A stretch of DNA of 32,344 nt, from NCBI GenBank assembly GCA_019746485.1, contig JAIERW010000037.1, positions 1 through 32,344 of the forward strand, in the 5' to 3' direction. This stretch comes from Candidatus Babeliales bacterium. Lineage in GTDB: Bacteria; Babelota; Babeliae; Babelales; RVW-14. A program made the translations under genes and the position numbers. The notes below the pieces were generated by a model, which was not told the DNA's origin, made no database searches, and worked only from the letters and a program-made list of their open reading frames with translations. This document shows positions 1 to 8,345 of the stretch, one piece after another (positions within the stretch are counted from its first letter, which is position 1; each line of letters starts with the position of its first letter).

Positions 1-440
1 TCATTTTGATGACACGCAATAGCTTTAAAAAGAGGTGGTTCAACTGATCCTTGATAATAATCATTTATTAAAAAATAATAACAAAATAGATGCACACACT
101 CTATATGACCATTTTGAATAGCAACATCTATTGGACGAATACCGAACAAAGCTTGATTTGGATCCATATTTAAATTATCGTATAAAATTTTGTTAAGTGC
201 ATGAACATCACCGCACTCAGCATAGCTCAAAATCTTACACAACTTATCGTCAGGCAAAATATCACGCCCATTTGGAAAAACACGCAAGTAAGATACAGAG
301 GGATAGCCCTGTATTGCCGGATAACCTGCAGGAGAATGCGCATAGTAATTACCATTTCCTGATGACGATGCTGCAGGCCTAACACACACTGTTGATGCAA
401 AAATAATACAAAAAACCAAACCAATAAACCTACTAATCAT
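1..440 (-). CDS. Exported ankyrin-repeat protein, 3' end cut by the window edge
   Basis: An open frame of 146 codons starts with ATG at 438-440 and runs off the left edge without a stop. AAGG lies 7 bases upstream of the start. Residues 1-22 form a signal peptide (hydrophobic stretch FIGLVFCIIFASTVCV). A short Ser/Gly/Tyr/Pro-rich linker follows, then ankyrin-like repeats: a first unit around GDVHALNKILYDN, then RPIDVAIQNGHIECVHLF, and the start of another at PPLFKAIACHQN. The TPLHxA position of the consensus appears as RPIDVA and PPLFKA. Ankyrin repeats mediate protein-protein contacts and are expanded in host-associated bacteria, so an exported copy may act on host proteins. That role is inference. 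The full length cannot be seen. Confidence 0.8.
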   Translation of the reverse strand, partial: MISRFIGLVFCIIFASTVCVRPAASSSGNGNYYAHSPAGYPAIQGYPSVSYLRVFPNGRDILPDDKLCKILSYAECGDVHALNKILYDNLNMDPNQALFGIRPIDVAIQNGHIECVHLFCYYFLINDYYQGSVEPPLFKAIACHQN

Positions 441-650
441 AATAAACCTTGTTTTTAATAAAGAACTAAAAAAGACATCATTTTTATATGATATCAAAAA
501 TAGAAATAATTTATATCAACTAATAAAGATTAATTCACAATTAAGTTTCAGATTGGAATAATTTACTCAGAGAAAATATTACAAAAGAACCGGCCATAAA
601 ACTCAATGCTTTTATCTATTTTTAGCCTTGTTTTATAGCAAATACCCATT

Positions 651-678
651 TTTCAAATAGTCACTTTTGTGGTAGAAT
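651..678 (+). promoter_or_regulatory. Candidate sigma70-type promoter for the glycosyltransferase gene
   Basis: TTTCAA at 651-656 and TAGAAT at 673-678 are separated by 16 bases. They lie about 55 bases before the ATG at 732. An overlapping TTATAA at 678-683 is an alternative -10. The match is modest; it is the best candidate in the otherwise empty 441-731 spacer. Confidence 0.3.
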
Positions 679-731
679 TATAAGCAGATCAAGGGATATA
701 TTGCCTTTAATTTTTAAGTAAGAGAAAATCC

Positions 732-2120
732 ATGAAGACATGCATTCGCTTTTTATCGTTATTTTTTGTTATGTTATTCTCAAACCAACAATCAGCACAC
801 TCAAACATTTTTAACAGACCAACCCCAAAAAAGATTGTAATTTTAACCAGCAAAGGCGGCTACACACACATGGCAGTTGCCAAAGCACTCGATACCTTTT
901 TTGGCCAAGAATATGAAATTGTAATCGTAAATCCCTTTGAAACAGTTCTTGCCTCACTTGATATTGTAAAAACATTAACCTTCAACAGTTACGACGCCGA
1001 AGAAGCTTACAACTCAATGCTTCGCTCAGGCTGGACCAGACTACTCAACTTTTGCCTGCGTAACATTGGCCTGCCAACAGCCAAACGGCAAGCAAACAAA
1101 GTAGAAAAGTTACTTACCAACTATTTGGCACAACTGAAGCCGGATATGCTTATTTCAGTAATCCCCGTCATTAGCTTGCCTGCCAGCAACGCAGCAAAAA
1201 ATCTCAATATCCCATTTTTGCTCGTTACACTGGACAACGATTTGACAGCATGGGTGCCAGGCCTTAAAAAACTAACACATCAAAAATTTGCTACCACCAT
1301 TGGCTTTGAAACGCCACTTACCCGCCCAATGCTTCATGATGTTGGTATCCCTGATACAAAAATCACTGCTTCAGGCTTTCCGGTTCGCAAAGACTTTCTT
1401 GAACAAAAGAATATTCCAGCCATAAAAACCGACTGGCAAATACCTGATAACAAGTTTGTGATTACCTTGGTTATGGGTGGAGCCGGCTCTAATTTGATGT
1501 ACCGCTATGCCCGCCAAATAGCCAAATTGGACCGCGATATCCACCTCATGGTCTTGGTTGGTAAAAACGAATACCTTGGTGCACGCTTAAAAAAAATACG
1601 CTGCTCAGAAAAAGTTACCCTGCGCGTTGTTGAGTTTACCGACCGCGTTTCAGACCTTATGGCCGCTTCAAACTTGCTCATTACCAAACCAGGTCCAAGT
1701 ATTATTACCGAAGCAATGTACATGAACCTGCCCATGCTGATCGACCACACCACCGTACATCCATTTTGGGAAAACATTAATATTAAGCTGGTCACCGACA
1801 ATAAATTGGGTGATGAAATTAAAAACTTGAACGACCTCAAGCGCATTATACGTCACTATATCGACGACACAGAATACTATCAAACGATCAAAAACAATAT
1901 TGCATCATTTGAAAAAGAAGATTTTTATAAGAAAATAGGGCACCTGATTCATACCATGTGCCCACCAAGAAGATTGCATTTGTTTGACCAAAAACAGACC
2001 TTTTTACGCAGTGTTATGGCGCCTAAAAATCCTTATACCAGAAACCCACATACCAATCGCTTCTGGAATAATTATTTATGCAGTAGCCGGAACAACTTGA
2101 GTATTAACCGTTTTCTTTGA
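732..2120 (+). CDS. MGDG synthase-like family GT28 glycosyltransferase with signal peptide
   Basis: The 462-residue product matches the monogalactosyldiacylglycerol synthase / MurG-like GT-B fold. The N-terminal half has a glycine loop, SKGGYTHMAVAKAL (residues 40-53), in the place of the family's GGGH loop. The C-terminal half has the sugar-nucleotide site, MGGAGSN (248-254) and TKPGPSIITEAMYMNLPML (318-336). The family moves a sugar from a nucleotide sugar to a lipid acceptor at a membrane. Residues 1-24 are hydrophobic and signal-peptide-like, which is unusual because these enzymes use cytoplasmic donors; the segment could instead be a membrane anchor. The last 45 bases are shared with the convergent gene at 2076-2714. 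The Arg/Asn-rich C-terminal tail after about residue 405 looks outside the catalytic fold. The fold is confident; the lipid acceptor and sugar are not. Confidence 0.75.
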   Translation: MKTCIRFLSLFFVMLFSNQQSAHSNIFNRPTPKKIVILTSKGGYTHMAVAKALDTFFGQEYEIVIVNPFETVLASLDIVKTLTFNSYDAEEAYNSMLRSGWTRLLNFCLRNIGLPTAKRQANKVEKLLTNYLAQLKPDMLISVIPVISLPASNAAKNLNIPFLLVTLDNDLTAWVPGLKKLTHQKFATTIGFETPLTRPMLHDVGIPDTKITASGFPVRKDFLEQKNIPAIKTDWQIPDNKFVITLVMGGAGSNLMYRYARQIAKLDRDIHLMVLVGKNEYLGARLKKIRCSEKVTLRVVEFTDRVSDLMAASNLLITKPGPSIITEAMYMNLPMLIDHTTVHPFWENINIKLVTDNKLGDEIKNLNDLKRIIRHYIDDTEYYQTIKNNIASFEKEDFYKKIGHLIHTMCPPRRLHLFDQKQTFLRSVMAPKNPYTRNPHTNRFWNNYLCSSRNNLSINRFL

Positions 2121-2714
2121 TTTGAGTTGTGTGACAAATTGTTGATATGCTTCTTGCGCTTCTTGAGACATACTATCTTCAATATTGGTAAAAAGAATAG
2201 TAAATTCTTTAGCCAACGACGCAAGCTGCTTTTTGGTGGTAATTTCACGCGCAAAGTAAACAGCAATATCTTTGTCTTGACCATTCAAAAACTTGGTAAT
2301 ATACAAATCTTTGCTCTTATTTTCAGGAAAGCTTTCTTTAATTAAAGAAAGAACAATGCCACTATAATTACGTACTTCATTAAAAAATTCTTGAATTGGA
2401 TGAATCATGTGCTGCAAGCGTGTTAGAATAACAGCTTTCTCTTCATGCTCATTTTTTACACTTTTCTTATCATGTACAACTTTATTTTTTATCTGATCGT
2501 GAACAGCGACTAAAGCCACATCACGTTCTTGGCGAAGATCAGCAAGAATTGCCTTACTTTTTTGCTTAGACAATTTAATGCGAGCAGCAACGTAGGGCAT
2601 TGTTTGAAATGACATATTTAAAAAATGCATTTCAGGACTTGTTAACTGCTTTGCTGACAGCAAGACAGGCACTAGTACCAAGGCCAAGACGCTGATTACT
2701 CTTATCTTCTTCAT
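2076..2714 (-). CDS. Exported protein of unknown function, helical
   Basis: The 212-residue product opens with a clear signal peptide, MKKIRVISVLALVLVPVLLS, with cleavage probably after SAKQ or nearby. The mature part is highly charged and predicted helical (repeated Lys/Glu stretches, for instance KNKVVHDKKSVKNEHEEK). It has no cysteine or metal-binding pattern that I recognise. It ends in VVPATA. The gene lies 16 bases after ybeY on the same strand, so it is probably the last gene of a valS-ybeY transcript. Its final 45 bases overlap the 3' end of the convergent glycosyltransferase gene. I do not recognise the family. The signal peptide and codon continuity make it a real gene. Confidence 0.7.
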   Translation of the reverse strand: MKKIRVISVLALVLVPVLLSAKQLTSPEMHFLNMSFQTMPYVAARIKLSKQKSKAILADLRQERDVALVAVHDQIKNKVVHDKKSVKNEHEEKAVILTRLQHMIHPIQEFFNEVRNYSGIVLSLIKESFPENKSKDLYITKFLNGQDKDIAVYFAREITTKKQLASLAKEFTILFTNIEDSMSQEAQEAYQQFVTQLKSKKTVNTQVVPATA

Positions 2715-2730
2715 AAAGTTTCCTTACAAA

Positions 2731-3180
2731 CTATTCAACTGTTTTTAAAAGCTTACGTTCAACTTTACTCATTACACGATATTCTTCGTCGGTAATGTGA
2801 TCATAATTTAAAAGATGCGCAATGCCATGAGCCAGCAACGCTGTCAGATGCTCTTCAAATGACCGACCCCAATTTGGAGCCTCTTTTTTTACATATTCAA
2901 GCGAAATAATAATATCACCAAGATTTTCATCTTCTGGGCACGTTACCACAATACGTTGACCTGCTGCCAAATCTGGATGAAAAGGAAATGACAAAATGTC
3001 AGTCGGCTTATCTTTTTTACGAAACTCACGGTTATACTTTCTTACCGTTGCGTTTGTTGTCAAATAAATACCAAGATCAAATTTTTCATAACCAAGTACC
3101 ATTAACATTTTATGCGCTGTTTTTTTTATTGCTGTCTCATTAACTACAATAGTACGCTGCTTATTAATTATCGTTATCAT
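2731..3180 (-). CDS. ybeY: Endoribonuclease YbeY (16S rRNA maturation)
   Basis: The UPF0054/YbeY zinc signature is present as HGIAHLLNYDH: His118, His122 and His128 count from the chosen start. The upstream motif KPTDILSFPF is the other family hallmark. YbeY is a single-strand RNase acting in 16S rRNA 3'-end processing and ribosome quality control. The chosen start is the ATG at 3178-3180, giving 149 residues, the usual family size; AGAAAG sits 6 bases upstream. An ATG six bases earlier (3186) has no spacing to a Shine-Dalgarno, and a TTG at 3201 would add only MPTRK before it. The start lies inside the end of valS (17-base overlap), so the two are probably translationally coupled. Confidence 0.93.
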   Translation of the reverse strand: MITIINKQRTIVVNETAIKKTAHKMLMVLGYEKFDLGIYLTTNATVRKYNREFRKKDKPTDILSFPFHPDLAAGQRIVVTCPEDENLGDIIISLEYVKKEAPNWGRSFEEHLTALLAHGIAHLLNYDHITDEEYRVMSKVERKLLKTVE

Positions 3181-5641
3181 GCGCATCTTTCTGGTCGGCA
3201 ACTAACAAAACGGTGGCAGTAAGCACTTCACCTTCTTGAACAATACTGGTAGTACCTTCTTGCACCACAAATGAAATTTCTTCTGCTTTCGTTATACCTT
3301 TTAACAAAGTTGCTTGTTTATGCAAAGAATTCAATAAATCTTGATCTTTACTGCAAATAGTTAAGCCCTGCAACGAAGTTTTAAGTGAAACTTGTTGCTC
3401 ACTCTTAAGCCTGCGCACCTGAGCAACAATAGAAAGCACATGCTCAATCACCTGCGCACTAACACTATAAGAACCAGCAAAACGAGCGTAGTCAAGCTTA
3501 GTTATCTGCAAACTAACCACCTGCTCTTGCTCTTTAAACATCAACTGATAAATACTTTCTGTAATGTGTGGTACAAACGGCGCGTAAAGCTGCAAAATAC
3601 CAAAGCCAACTTCATAAAGTGTGCGCTGAGTTCCTTGAATTACTTCTTGATCATAATTGGCTGGGTTGAACAATTGATCTTTAATCAGCTCAAGATAATT
3701 ATCACAAAAATCATGCCAAAAGAAACGTTCAACTGCATCAAGCGCTTGACTGTATTCATACTCTTCAAAAGCACGTTTGTACTGGTCCATGGCTTTGCCA
3801 AGCCCATCAAACAGCCATTCGTTCAACTCATTGAGCTGCGGCTTGGTTGCAGGCGTGCGATAGTCAGCAAGAAAATCTTTACAAAATCTAAAAGCATTCC
3901 ACAATTTTGTTACCAACTTGTGGCCAATTTTAAGTTGATTGTCACTAAACGCCGTGTCGGTCCCCAACTTGCCGCTTGCCGCCCAAAAGCGTATAACGTC
4001 AGCTGGGTAATCTTTTAGCAAACCTTCTGGCGTCATCTTTTCATTTTCTTTGGACTTAGAAATTTTTTCACCTTTTCCTGCCAACACATGACCAGAAATC
4101 ATAATGTCGTTCCAGGGAATATCGTTGTGGTGGTAGTACGATTTTATAATCGTATAAAAAGCCCACGTACGAATAATGTCGTGCGCTTGTGGACGCATAG
4201 ACATTGGCAACGCAAAAGGTGCCTTGCCATCTGGCCACAATGCATTAACCTGCGGCGTCAGCGACGAAGTGTTCCAAGTATCCATCACGTCAGTTTCTGG
4301 CGTAATTGCTTGCGAACCACATTGAGTACACGCCCCACCAGGGAATGCCTGCTCTTGCGGGTCGATAGGTAAATCTTTAAGATCTGCTACCAACACCTGC
4401 TTACAATCTAAACAATGCCACAATGGAAATGGAATACCAAAAAAGCGCTGCCGCGAAATGCACCAGTCCCAATTTAAATTCTGTACCCAATCTTTATAGC
4501 GCGCTTTCATATAAGCAGGGCGCCAATTAATTTTGTCTGCCAGTTCAATAAATTTATCTTTGTTTTCAAGAATTTTAACAAACCATTGCTCAAGAATTTG
4601 ATATTCAATTTCTTGCTTGCAACGCTCGTGCATATTTACGTTATGAGTTATGGCTTTTTTTGTAATCAGCTTGCCCGCTTGCTCAAGCAACTCAAGTACC
4701 TTTTTACGCGCTTCGTGCACACGCAGGCCAGCAAGCTCGCCCGACAATGCAGCCCATTTGCCATCACGCCCAATTGTTTCAATAATTGGTAGCGAATGTT
4801 TTTTAAACCAGGCAATATCCATTTGATCACCAAACGTACAGCACATTACCAAGCCAGAACCCTTTTCTGGATCTACTTGGTCGTCAGCAATAATTGGCAC
4901 TCGTTTGCCAAAGATTGGTGTAATGGCATGCGTGCCCGCCAATTTTTGATACCGCACGTCAGCTGGATGGTAAAATACCGCAACGCACGCCGGCAATAAT
5001 TCAGGCCGCGTGGTAGCAATGGTTAAAACTTGCCCATCTTCAGCTTCAAATGCAATGTCATTAAACGTTGTTGAAACTTCGGCGTTGTCTATTTCTGCCT
5101 GCGCCACTGATGTTTGGCAGGTGGTGCAGTACAGCGACGGCTCTTGACGACGATACACTAAATTTTTGTTGTACAAATCAATAAAAGAATATTGTGACAC
5201 TTTACGAACATCGTCAGAAATAGTTGAATAGACTTTAGTCCAATCAACCGACAAGCCCATGGCTCGCCACAAACCTTCAAACAATTTTTCTACGTCAGCA
5301 GTTTCTTTTAAACACAATGCAATAAATTCAGAGCGCTTCATTAAATGCGCTTTAGTTTTATTTTTCTTTTCTACAAAGCGTTCAGTAGGCAGGCCATTGT
5401 CGTCAAAACCCATGGGATAGAAAACATTGTAGCCCTGCATACGCTTGTAACGAGCAACCAAATCAGCATGTGTATAAGAAAAGACATGGCCAATATGCAA
5501 GGTACCAGAGACCGTTGGTGGCGGCGTATCTATGCTATAGACAGGCGCATTGACGTCAGGATTAAAAGCATAAATATTCTCTTGCTCCCACAATGCACGC
5601 GCTTCCTTTTCACACGTCAAATGATCGTACCGCTTATCCAT
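3164..5641 (-). CDS. valS: Valyl-tRNA synthetase, Rickettsia/archaeal-like type
   Basis: This class I synthetase charges tRNA-Val. From the ATG at 5641 the protein is 825 residues. It has PPTVSGTLHIGH (HIGH at 49-52), a CP1 editing domain with TIATTRPELLPACVAVFYHP (about 207-226), a zinc ribbon pair WHCLDCKQ and CTQCGSQ (about 409-444), DVMDTWNTSS, and GEKISKSKENEK (KISKS at 526-530), followed by an anticodon-binding domain. From memory the wording (for example FYPMGFDDNGLPTERFVEK and GLVMCCTFGDQ) follows the Rickettsia ValS type rather than the E. coli type. AAAGG and AGGG lie just upstream of this ATG. A longer reading to 5698 would run across the likely -10 box and is rejected. The spacer to the divergent gene at 5914 carries promoters for both directions. 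Confidence 0.96.
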   Translation of the reverse strand: MDKRYDHLTCEKEARALWEQENIYAFNPDVNAPVYSIDTPPPTVSGTLHIGHVFSYTHADLVARYKRMQGYNVFYPMGFDDNGLPTERFVEKKNKTKAHLMKRSEFIALCLKETADVEKLFEGLWRAMGLSVDWTKVYSTISDDVRKVSQYSFIDLYNKNLVYRRQEPSLYCTTCQTSVAQAEIDNAEVSTTFNDIAFEAEDGQVLTIATTRPELLPACVAVFYHPADVRYQKLAGTHAITPIFGKRVPIIADDQVDPEKGSGLVMCCTFGDQMDIAWFKKHSLPIIETIGRDGKWAALSGELAGLRVHEARKKVLELLEQAGKLITKKAITHNVNMHERCKQEIEYQILEQWFVKILENKDKFIELADKINWRPAYMKARYKDWVQNLNWDWCISRQRFFGIPFPLWHCLDCKQVLVADLKDLPIDPQEQAFPGGACTQCGSQAITPETDVMDTWNTSSLTPQVNALWPDGKAPFALPMSMRPQAHDIIRTWAFYTIIKSYYHHNDIPWNDIMISGHVLAGKGEKISKSKENEKMTPEGLLKDYPADVIRFWAASGKLGTDTAFSDNQLKIGHKLVTKLWNAFRFCKDFLADYRTPATKPQLNELNEWLFDGLGKAMDQYKRAFEEYEYSQALDAVERFFWHDFCDNYLELIKDQLFNPANYDQEVIQGTQRTLYEVGFGILQLYAPFVPHITESIYQLMFKEQEQVVSLQITKLDYARFAGSYSVSAQVIEHVLSIVAQVRRLKSEQQVSLKTSLQGLTICSKDQDLLNSLHKQATLLKGITKAEEISFVVQEGTTSIVQEGEVLTATVLLVADQKDAHDNDN

Positions 5642-5686
5642 GGCCCTGCCTTTATGATAGTAAAAATAATGATTAAATAACGAGTC

Positions 5687-5692
5687 AGTATA
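5687..5692 (-). promoter_or_regulatory. Candidate extended -10 box for valS
   Basis: On the minus strand TGTGTTATACT gives a TATACT -10, about 46 bases before the valS ATG. The -35 region is only T-rich. Its position inside the possible N-terminal extension supports the shorter valS start. Confidence 0.4.
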
Positions 5693-5819
5693 ACACAAAA
5701 TTCAAAATAAAAAACGCACCTACGTCTGTTTTTTATCACCAAATGACACGCTTTAGGTAATTTTTTTAAGCAATACTTTCAAGTTGCAAGAAAAGAGTAA
5801 AAATGCTTCTAGAGAAGGC

Positions 5820-5847
5820 TTAACTTTCATAAACTTTGTGCTATAAT
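5820..5847 (+). promoter_or_regulatory. Promoter for the exported-paralogue array
   Basis: TTAACT at 5820-5825 and a consensus TATAAT at 5842-5847 are separated by 16 bases. The -10 is extended by TGC at 5839-5841. It lies about 66 bases before the ATG at 5914. Because the next two genes have only short spacers, it may drive all three. Confidence 0.6.
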
Positions 5848-5913
5848 GCAACACCATTTCCAAAAGCAGCACACTGCTTGAGGTAATAAAATTTTAATAA
5901 CAGAAAGACGATT

Positions 5914-7122
5914 ATGTTAAAAAAAATAGCAGGCTATCTACTCACTCTCATTTTATGTTTTTTAACGTCAGCGGAACTGACCGGCTCAGGCACAAGGCCA
6001 CCCCACAACCACACTCCTAAAACTCCAAACAATGCCCCTCACAAATACCAACAACTCATTACAGCGCTCGCCCGCGCGCCCTTAGCGATGTATGCCAATT
6101 TTGGACACACAAAAGAGCAAAAAAGTAACCGTATGGCAGCGGCCAACGCCGTACGCTTGATTAATGCCATCTGTGCTATTTTTAATGACGTTGGTGATAA
6201 ATACACCTTTCTTTGGGCAGCGCATGACACATACGCATTATACGATTATATAAAAAACGGCCCCGGCAAAGAAGCTGATTTTGTTTTTGAAGAAGAACCA
6301 GGTAACCAAGAAATTATTGAAGAATCACGTTGGTCTACGGCAAGAAAGATAGTGCTTCCGCTTATTGAAAGCGGTGCAGCTGTACACGCAGCACTTAACA
6401 TACCGCCTAAACTTCCTGCTTTGGCACCTAAAATACCACCAAAAGAAACAGCCGCGGACAGAGCTCATCGAAAAAATAGGCAAATAAAAGAAGCGGTAAA
6501 CGCTTATGGCTCCTTAGCCCGCATACTTGAAAAACTTATTGAAAGCAAAAACGGCTCTATAAAAGAAAAGCTCATTGCAACTCTTGTAATTATTAACGGC
6601 ATTTCGGCTGCCTACGACACGTTGGAAGCTTGGAAGAAGCAAAATAAAGGACCGAGAAAACCAAACGGACCACGCCCAACGCGGCGCACACCAAGACAAA
6701 CTCCTCAAGGCGATAATGAGGCGGGCGATAATAATAATGAGTGGGAAGCATGGCCAGAAAATGATGGCAGCAATACAGATACTGACACAGATACTGATAC
6801 TGATAACAATAGCGATGACAACGAAGATCAAGCGCCCACTCATAACAATGGAAATCAATCACCGCCAAAACCACACAACAATATGCCTCCAACGGTATAT
6901 AATACTCTACAAAACATTACGGTTCCAACAGATGGATTGATTAATGGCGAAGTAAGAGAATGTAGCAATTATTGCTGTGAAGATTTTGAAGCCAATACAA
7001 CGATAACACAAACACAATGCAACCATTATTATCATCAAACCTGTATACAGGAATGGATTGCCAAATGCGAACGAGAAGAAGTGAAGCCAGCATGCTCATT
7101 GTGTAAGACAGTTATTGAATAG
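5914..7122 (+). CDS. Exported protein with C-terminal RING-H2 finger (candidate E3 ubiquitin ligase effector)
   Basis: The product has 402 residues. Residues 1-21 are a signal peptide (KKIAGYLLTLILCFLTSAEL). Residues about 44-245 form a mostly helical domain shared with the next two genes; compare ALARAPLAMYANFGHTKEQK with the ALRGP.LLANIYHEKKG region downstream. A Pro/Arg-rich then acidic linker follows, with a TD repeat at about 288-297. The last 53 residues form a RING-H2-like finger: C350, C354/C355, then CNHYYHQTC (C369, H371, H374, C377), WI at 381-382, and CSLC (C394, C397). The spacing C-x-H-x2-H-x2-C...C-x2-C fits RING-H2; the first pair is C-x3/4-C rather than C-x2-C. RING fingers recruit E2 enzymes, and bacteria have no canonical ubiquitin system, so a host-directed effector is the likely role (inference). 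Confidence 0.8.
   Translation: MLKKIAGYLLTLILCFLTSAELTGSGTRPPHNHTPKTPNNAPHKYQQLITALARAPLAMYANFGHTKEQKSNRMAAANAVRLINAICAIFNDVGDKYTFLWAAHDTYALYDYIKNGPGKEADFVFEEEPGNQEIIEESRWSTARKIVLPLIESGAAVHAALNIPPKLPALAPKIPPKETAADRAHRKNRQIKEAVNAYGSLARILEKLIESKNGSIKEKLIATLVIINGISAAYDTLEAWKKQNKGPRKPNGPRPTRRTPRQTPQGDNEAGDNNNEWEAWPENDGSNTDTDTDTDTDNNSDDNEDQAPTHNNGNQSPPKPHNNMPPTVYNTLQNITVPTDGLINGEVRECSNYCCEDFEANTTITQTQCNHYYHQTCIQEWIAKCEREEVKPACSLCKTVIE
6775..6804 (+). repeat. Five tandem 6-base units (ACWGAY) inside the RING gene
   Basis: Five near-identical hexamers encode alternating Thr-Asp in the acidic linker before the RING finger. The unit length keeps the frame, so copy-number changes would alter only linker length. 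Confidence 0.75.
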
Positions 7123-7193
7123 TCACTCTTATTAAAGAAAAAACTGACCCAAAAGAAAAATTAGTAAAACGTAGTTTTAGGAGATATTTTTTT

Positions 7194-8345
7194 ATGTATA
7201 AATTGTACAAAAACAACGTACTACGCTCGGGAATTGCAGCCATGCTTATTGCAGGCTTTTGCTCGCTTAATCTAGACGCTGCGGCAGAAAAACCAGACGT
7301 AGTAACAGACAATACCCCAACCGAAAAACCAGATACTGCGACAAAGAAACCAGATACCACAAAAGAAAAGGTGTCAGGCGAAGAAAAAACAGACCAGCCT
7401 AAAAAGAAAGACCGTTATTCTCGCACGGAGTTAGCACAAATTGCTACAGCAGCATTAAGAGGCCCAGCCTTGCTGGCAAATATTTATCACGAAAAAAAGG
7501 GCAATGTTAAAGCCGCAGCAGTAACCACACTTTTAGTTGATGCACTGCGTATTAGCAACGGTGTTCTTGCCCTACTCAATACCACAACAAATAATCAGAG
7601 CTACAACCTAGCATGGCTTGGTTACGATGCGTACGCACTCTCAACAGACTTGGTAAATCTTATTACTTCATTTGATGAGCCTAAAAAACCACAACCCCAC
7701 AAAGAGCTTCATCAAAAAGTTGATAAGCTTTTGATCAGCATTAGATACATTATTGCACCGTTAACCGAATGGACATCCGCTACTTTTTCAGCCCTTAAAA
7801 CAGATAATCCAGGACTACAAGCAAAAGCAGATGCACTTACTTCATGTGCCCGCATGAGCTCTTTGTACTTGGCAAGCAAACCAAAATCACTTGAAGCAAA
7901 GTTAAAACTTGCCTTGCTGGGTCTTAGTGCATGGGCTGCTTGGAATGAATTAAGTCAGCCAAAAAATGCTCAACTCAAAGATGATTCAACATCGCCAGAT
8001 GATAAAAAGCCCGGCGATAAAAAACCCGGCTCAAGCAGATCAAAATCGTCTGAAGATAAAGAACAAACAGAAGAAGAGCGCCAAGCTCAGTTAAAAACCA
8101 AAGAAGAAGAAGAAGAAGAAGCAGCAGATAAACAATGGCAAGCTGATGCGCTAAAAGATGAAGCTGAATACGCAAAGGTTCAATCACGCATTAAAATCTT
8201 AAAAAAGCGCGAAGCTCTGAAAGAAGCTCAAGCTGAATTAAAGCGTCTTACTGAGCCAGCACCAACACAGCCAACTGATCAAACTAAAACAAGAAGCAGA
8301 AAATCAGAACGCCCTCAAACTCAACCTACTCGCAGAAGCACATGA
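7194..8345 (+). CDS. Exported paralogue 2: shared helical domain plus coiled-coil tail
   Basis: The 383-residue product begins with the ATG at 7194, with AGGAG about 10 bases upstream. A signal peptide occupies residues 1-30 (RSGIAAMLIAGFCSLNLDAA). Next comes a KPD/EKPD-rich linker (33-73), then the shared domain (about 74-255: TELAQIATAALRGPALLANI, NLAWLGYDAYALSTDLVNLI, SLEAKLKLALLGLSAWAAW). The tail is Lys/Glu-rich with a run of six or more Glu and a predicted coiled coil (about 285-355), ending in a Thr/Gln/Arg tail. The shared domain is nearly identical to that of the next gene, a sign of recent duplication. The first 30 residues and the ribosome-binding region are also conserved between the two. 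The C-terminus looks truncated by a frameshift (see findings). I do not recognise the domain; it resembles no enzyme I know. Confidence 0.75.
   Translation: MYKLYKNNVLRSGIAAMLIAGFCSLNLDAAAEKPDVVTDNTPTEKPDTATKKPDTTKEKVSGEEKTDQPKKKDRYSRTELAQIATAALRGPALLANIYHEKKGNVKAAAVTTLLVDALRISNGVLALLNTTTNNQSYNLAWLGYDAYALSTDLVNLITSFDEPKKPQPHKELHQKVDKLLISIRYIIAPLTEWTSATFSALKTDNPGLQAKADALTSCARMSSLYLASKPKSLEAKLKLALLGLSAWAAWNELSQPKNAQLKDDSTSPDDKKPGDKKPGSSRSKSSEDKEQTEEERQAQLKTKEEEEEEAADKQWQADALKDEAEYAKVQSRIKILKKREALKEAQAELKRLTEPAPTQPTDQTKTRSRKSERPQTQPTRRST

Noticed and set aside
3392..4018. Plus-strand open frame of 208 codons inside valS
   Set aside because: It is antisense to a well-conserved synthetase and has no recognisable motif or ribosome-binding site.
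5642..5698. N-terminal extension of valS
   Set aside because: The 19 extra residues do not resemble the family, and the stretch contains a likely -10 box and the Shine-Dalgarno for the ATG at 5641.
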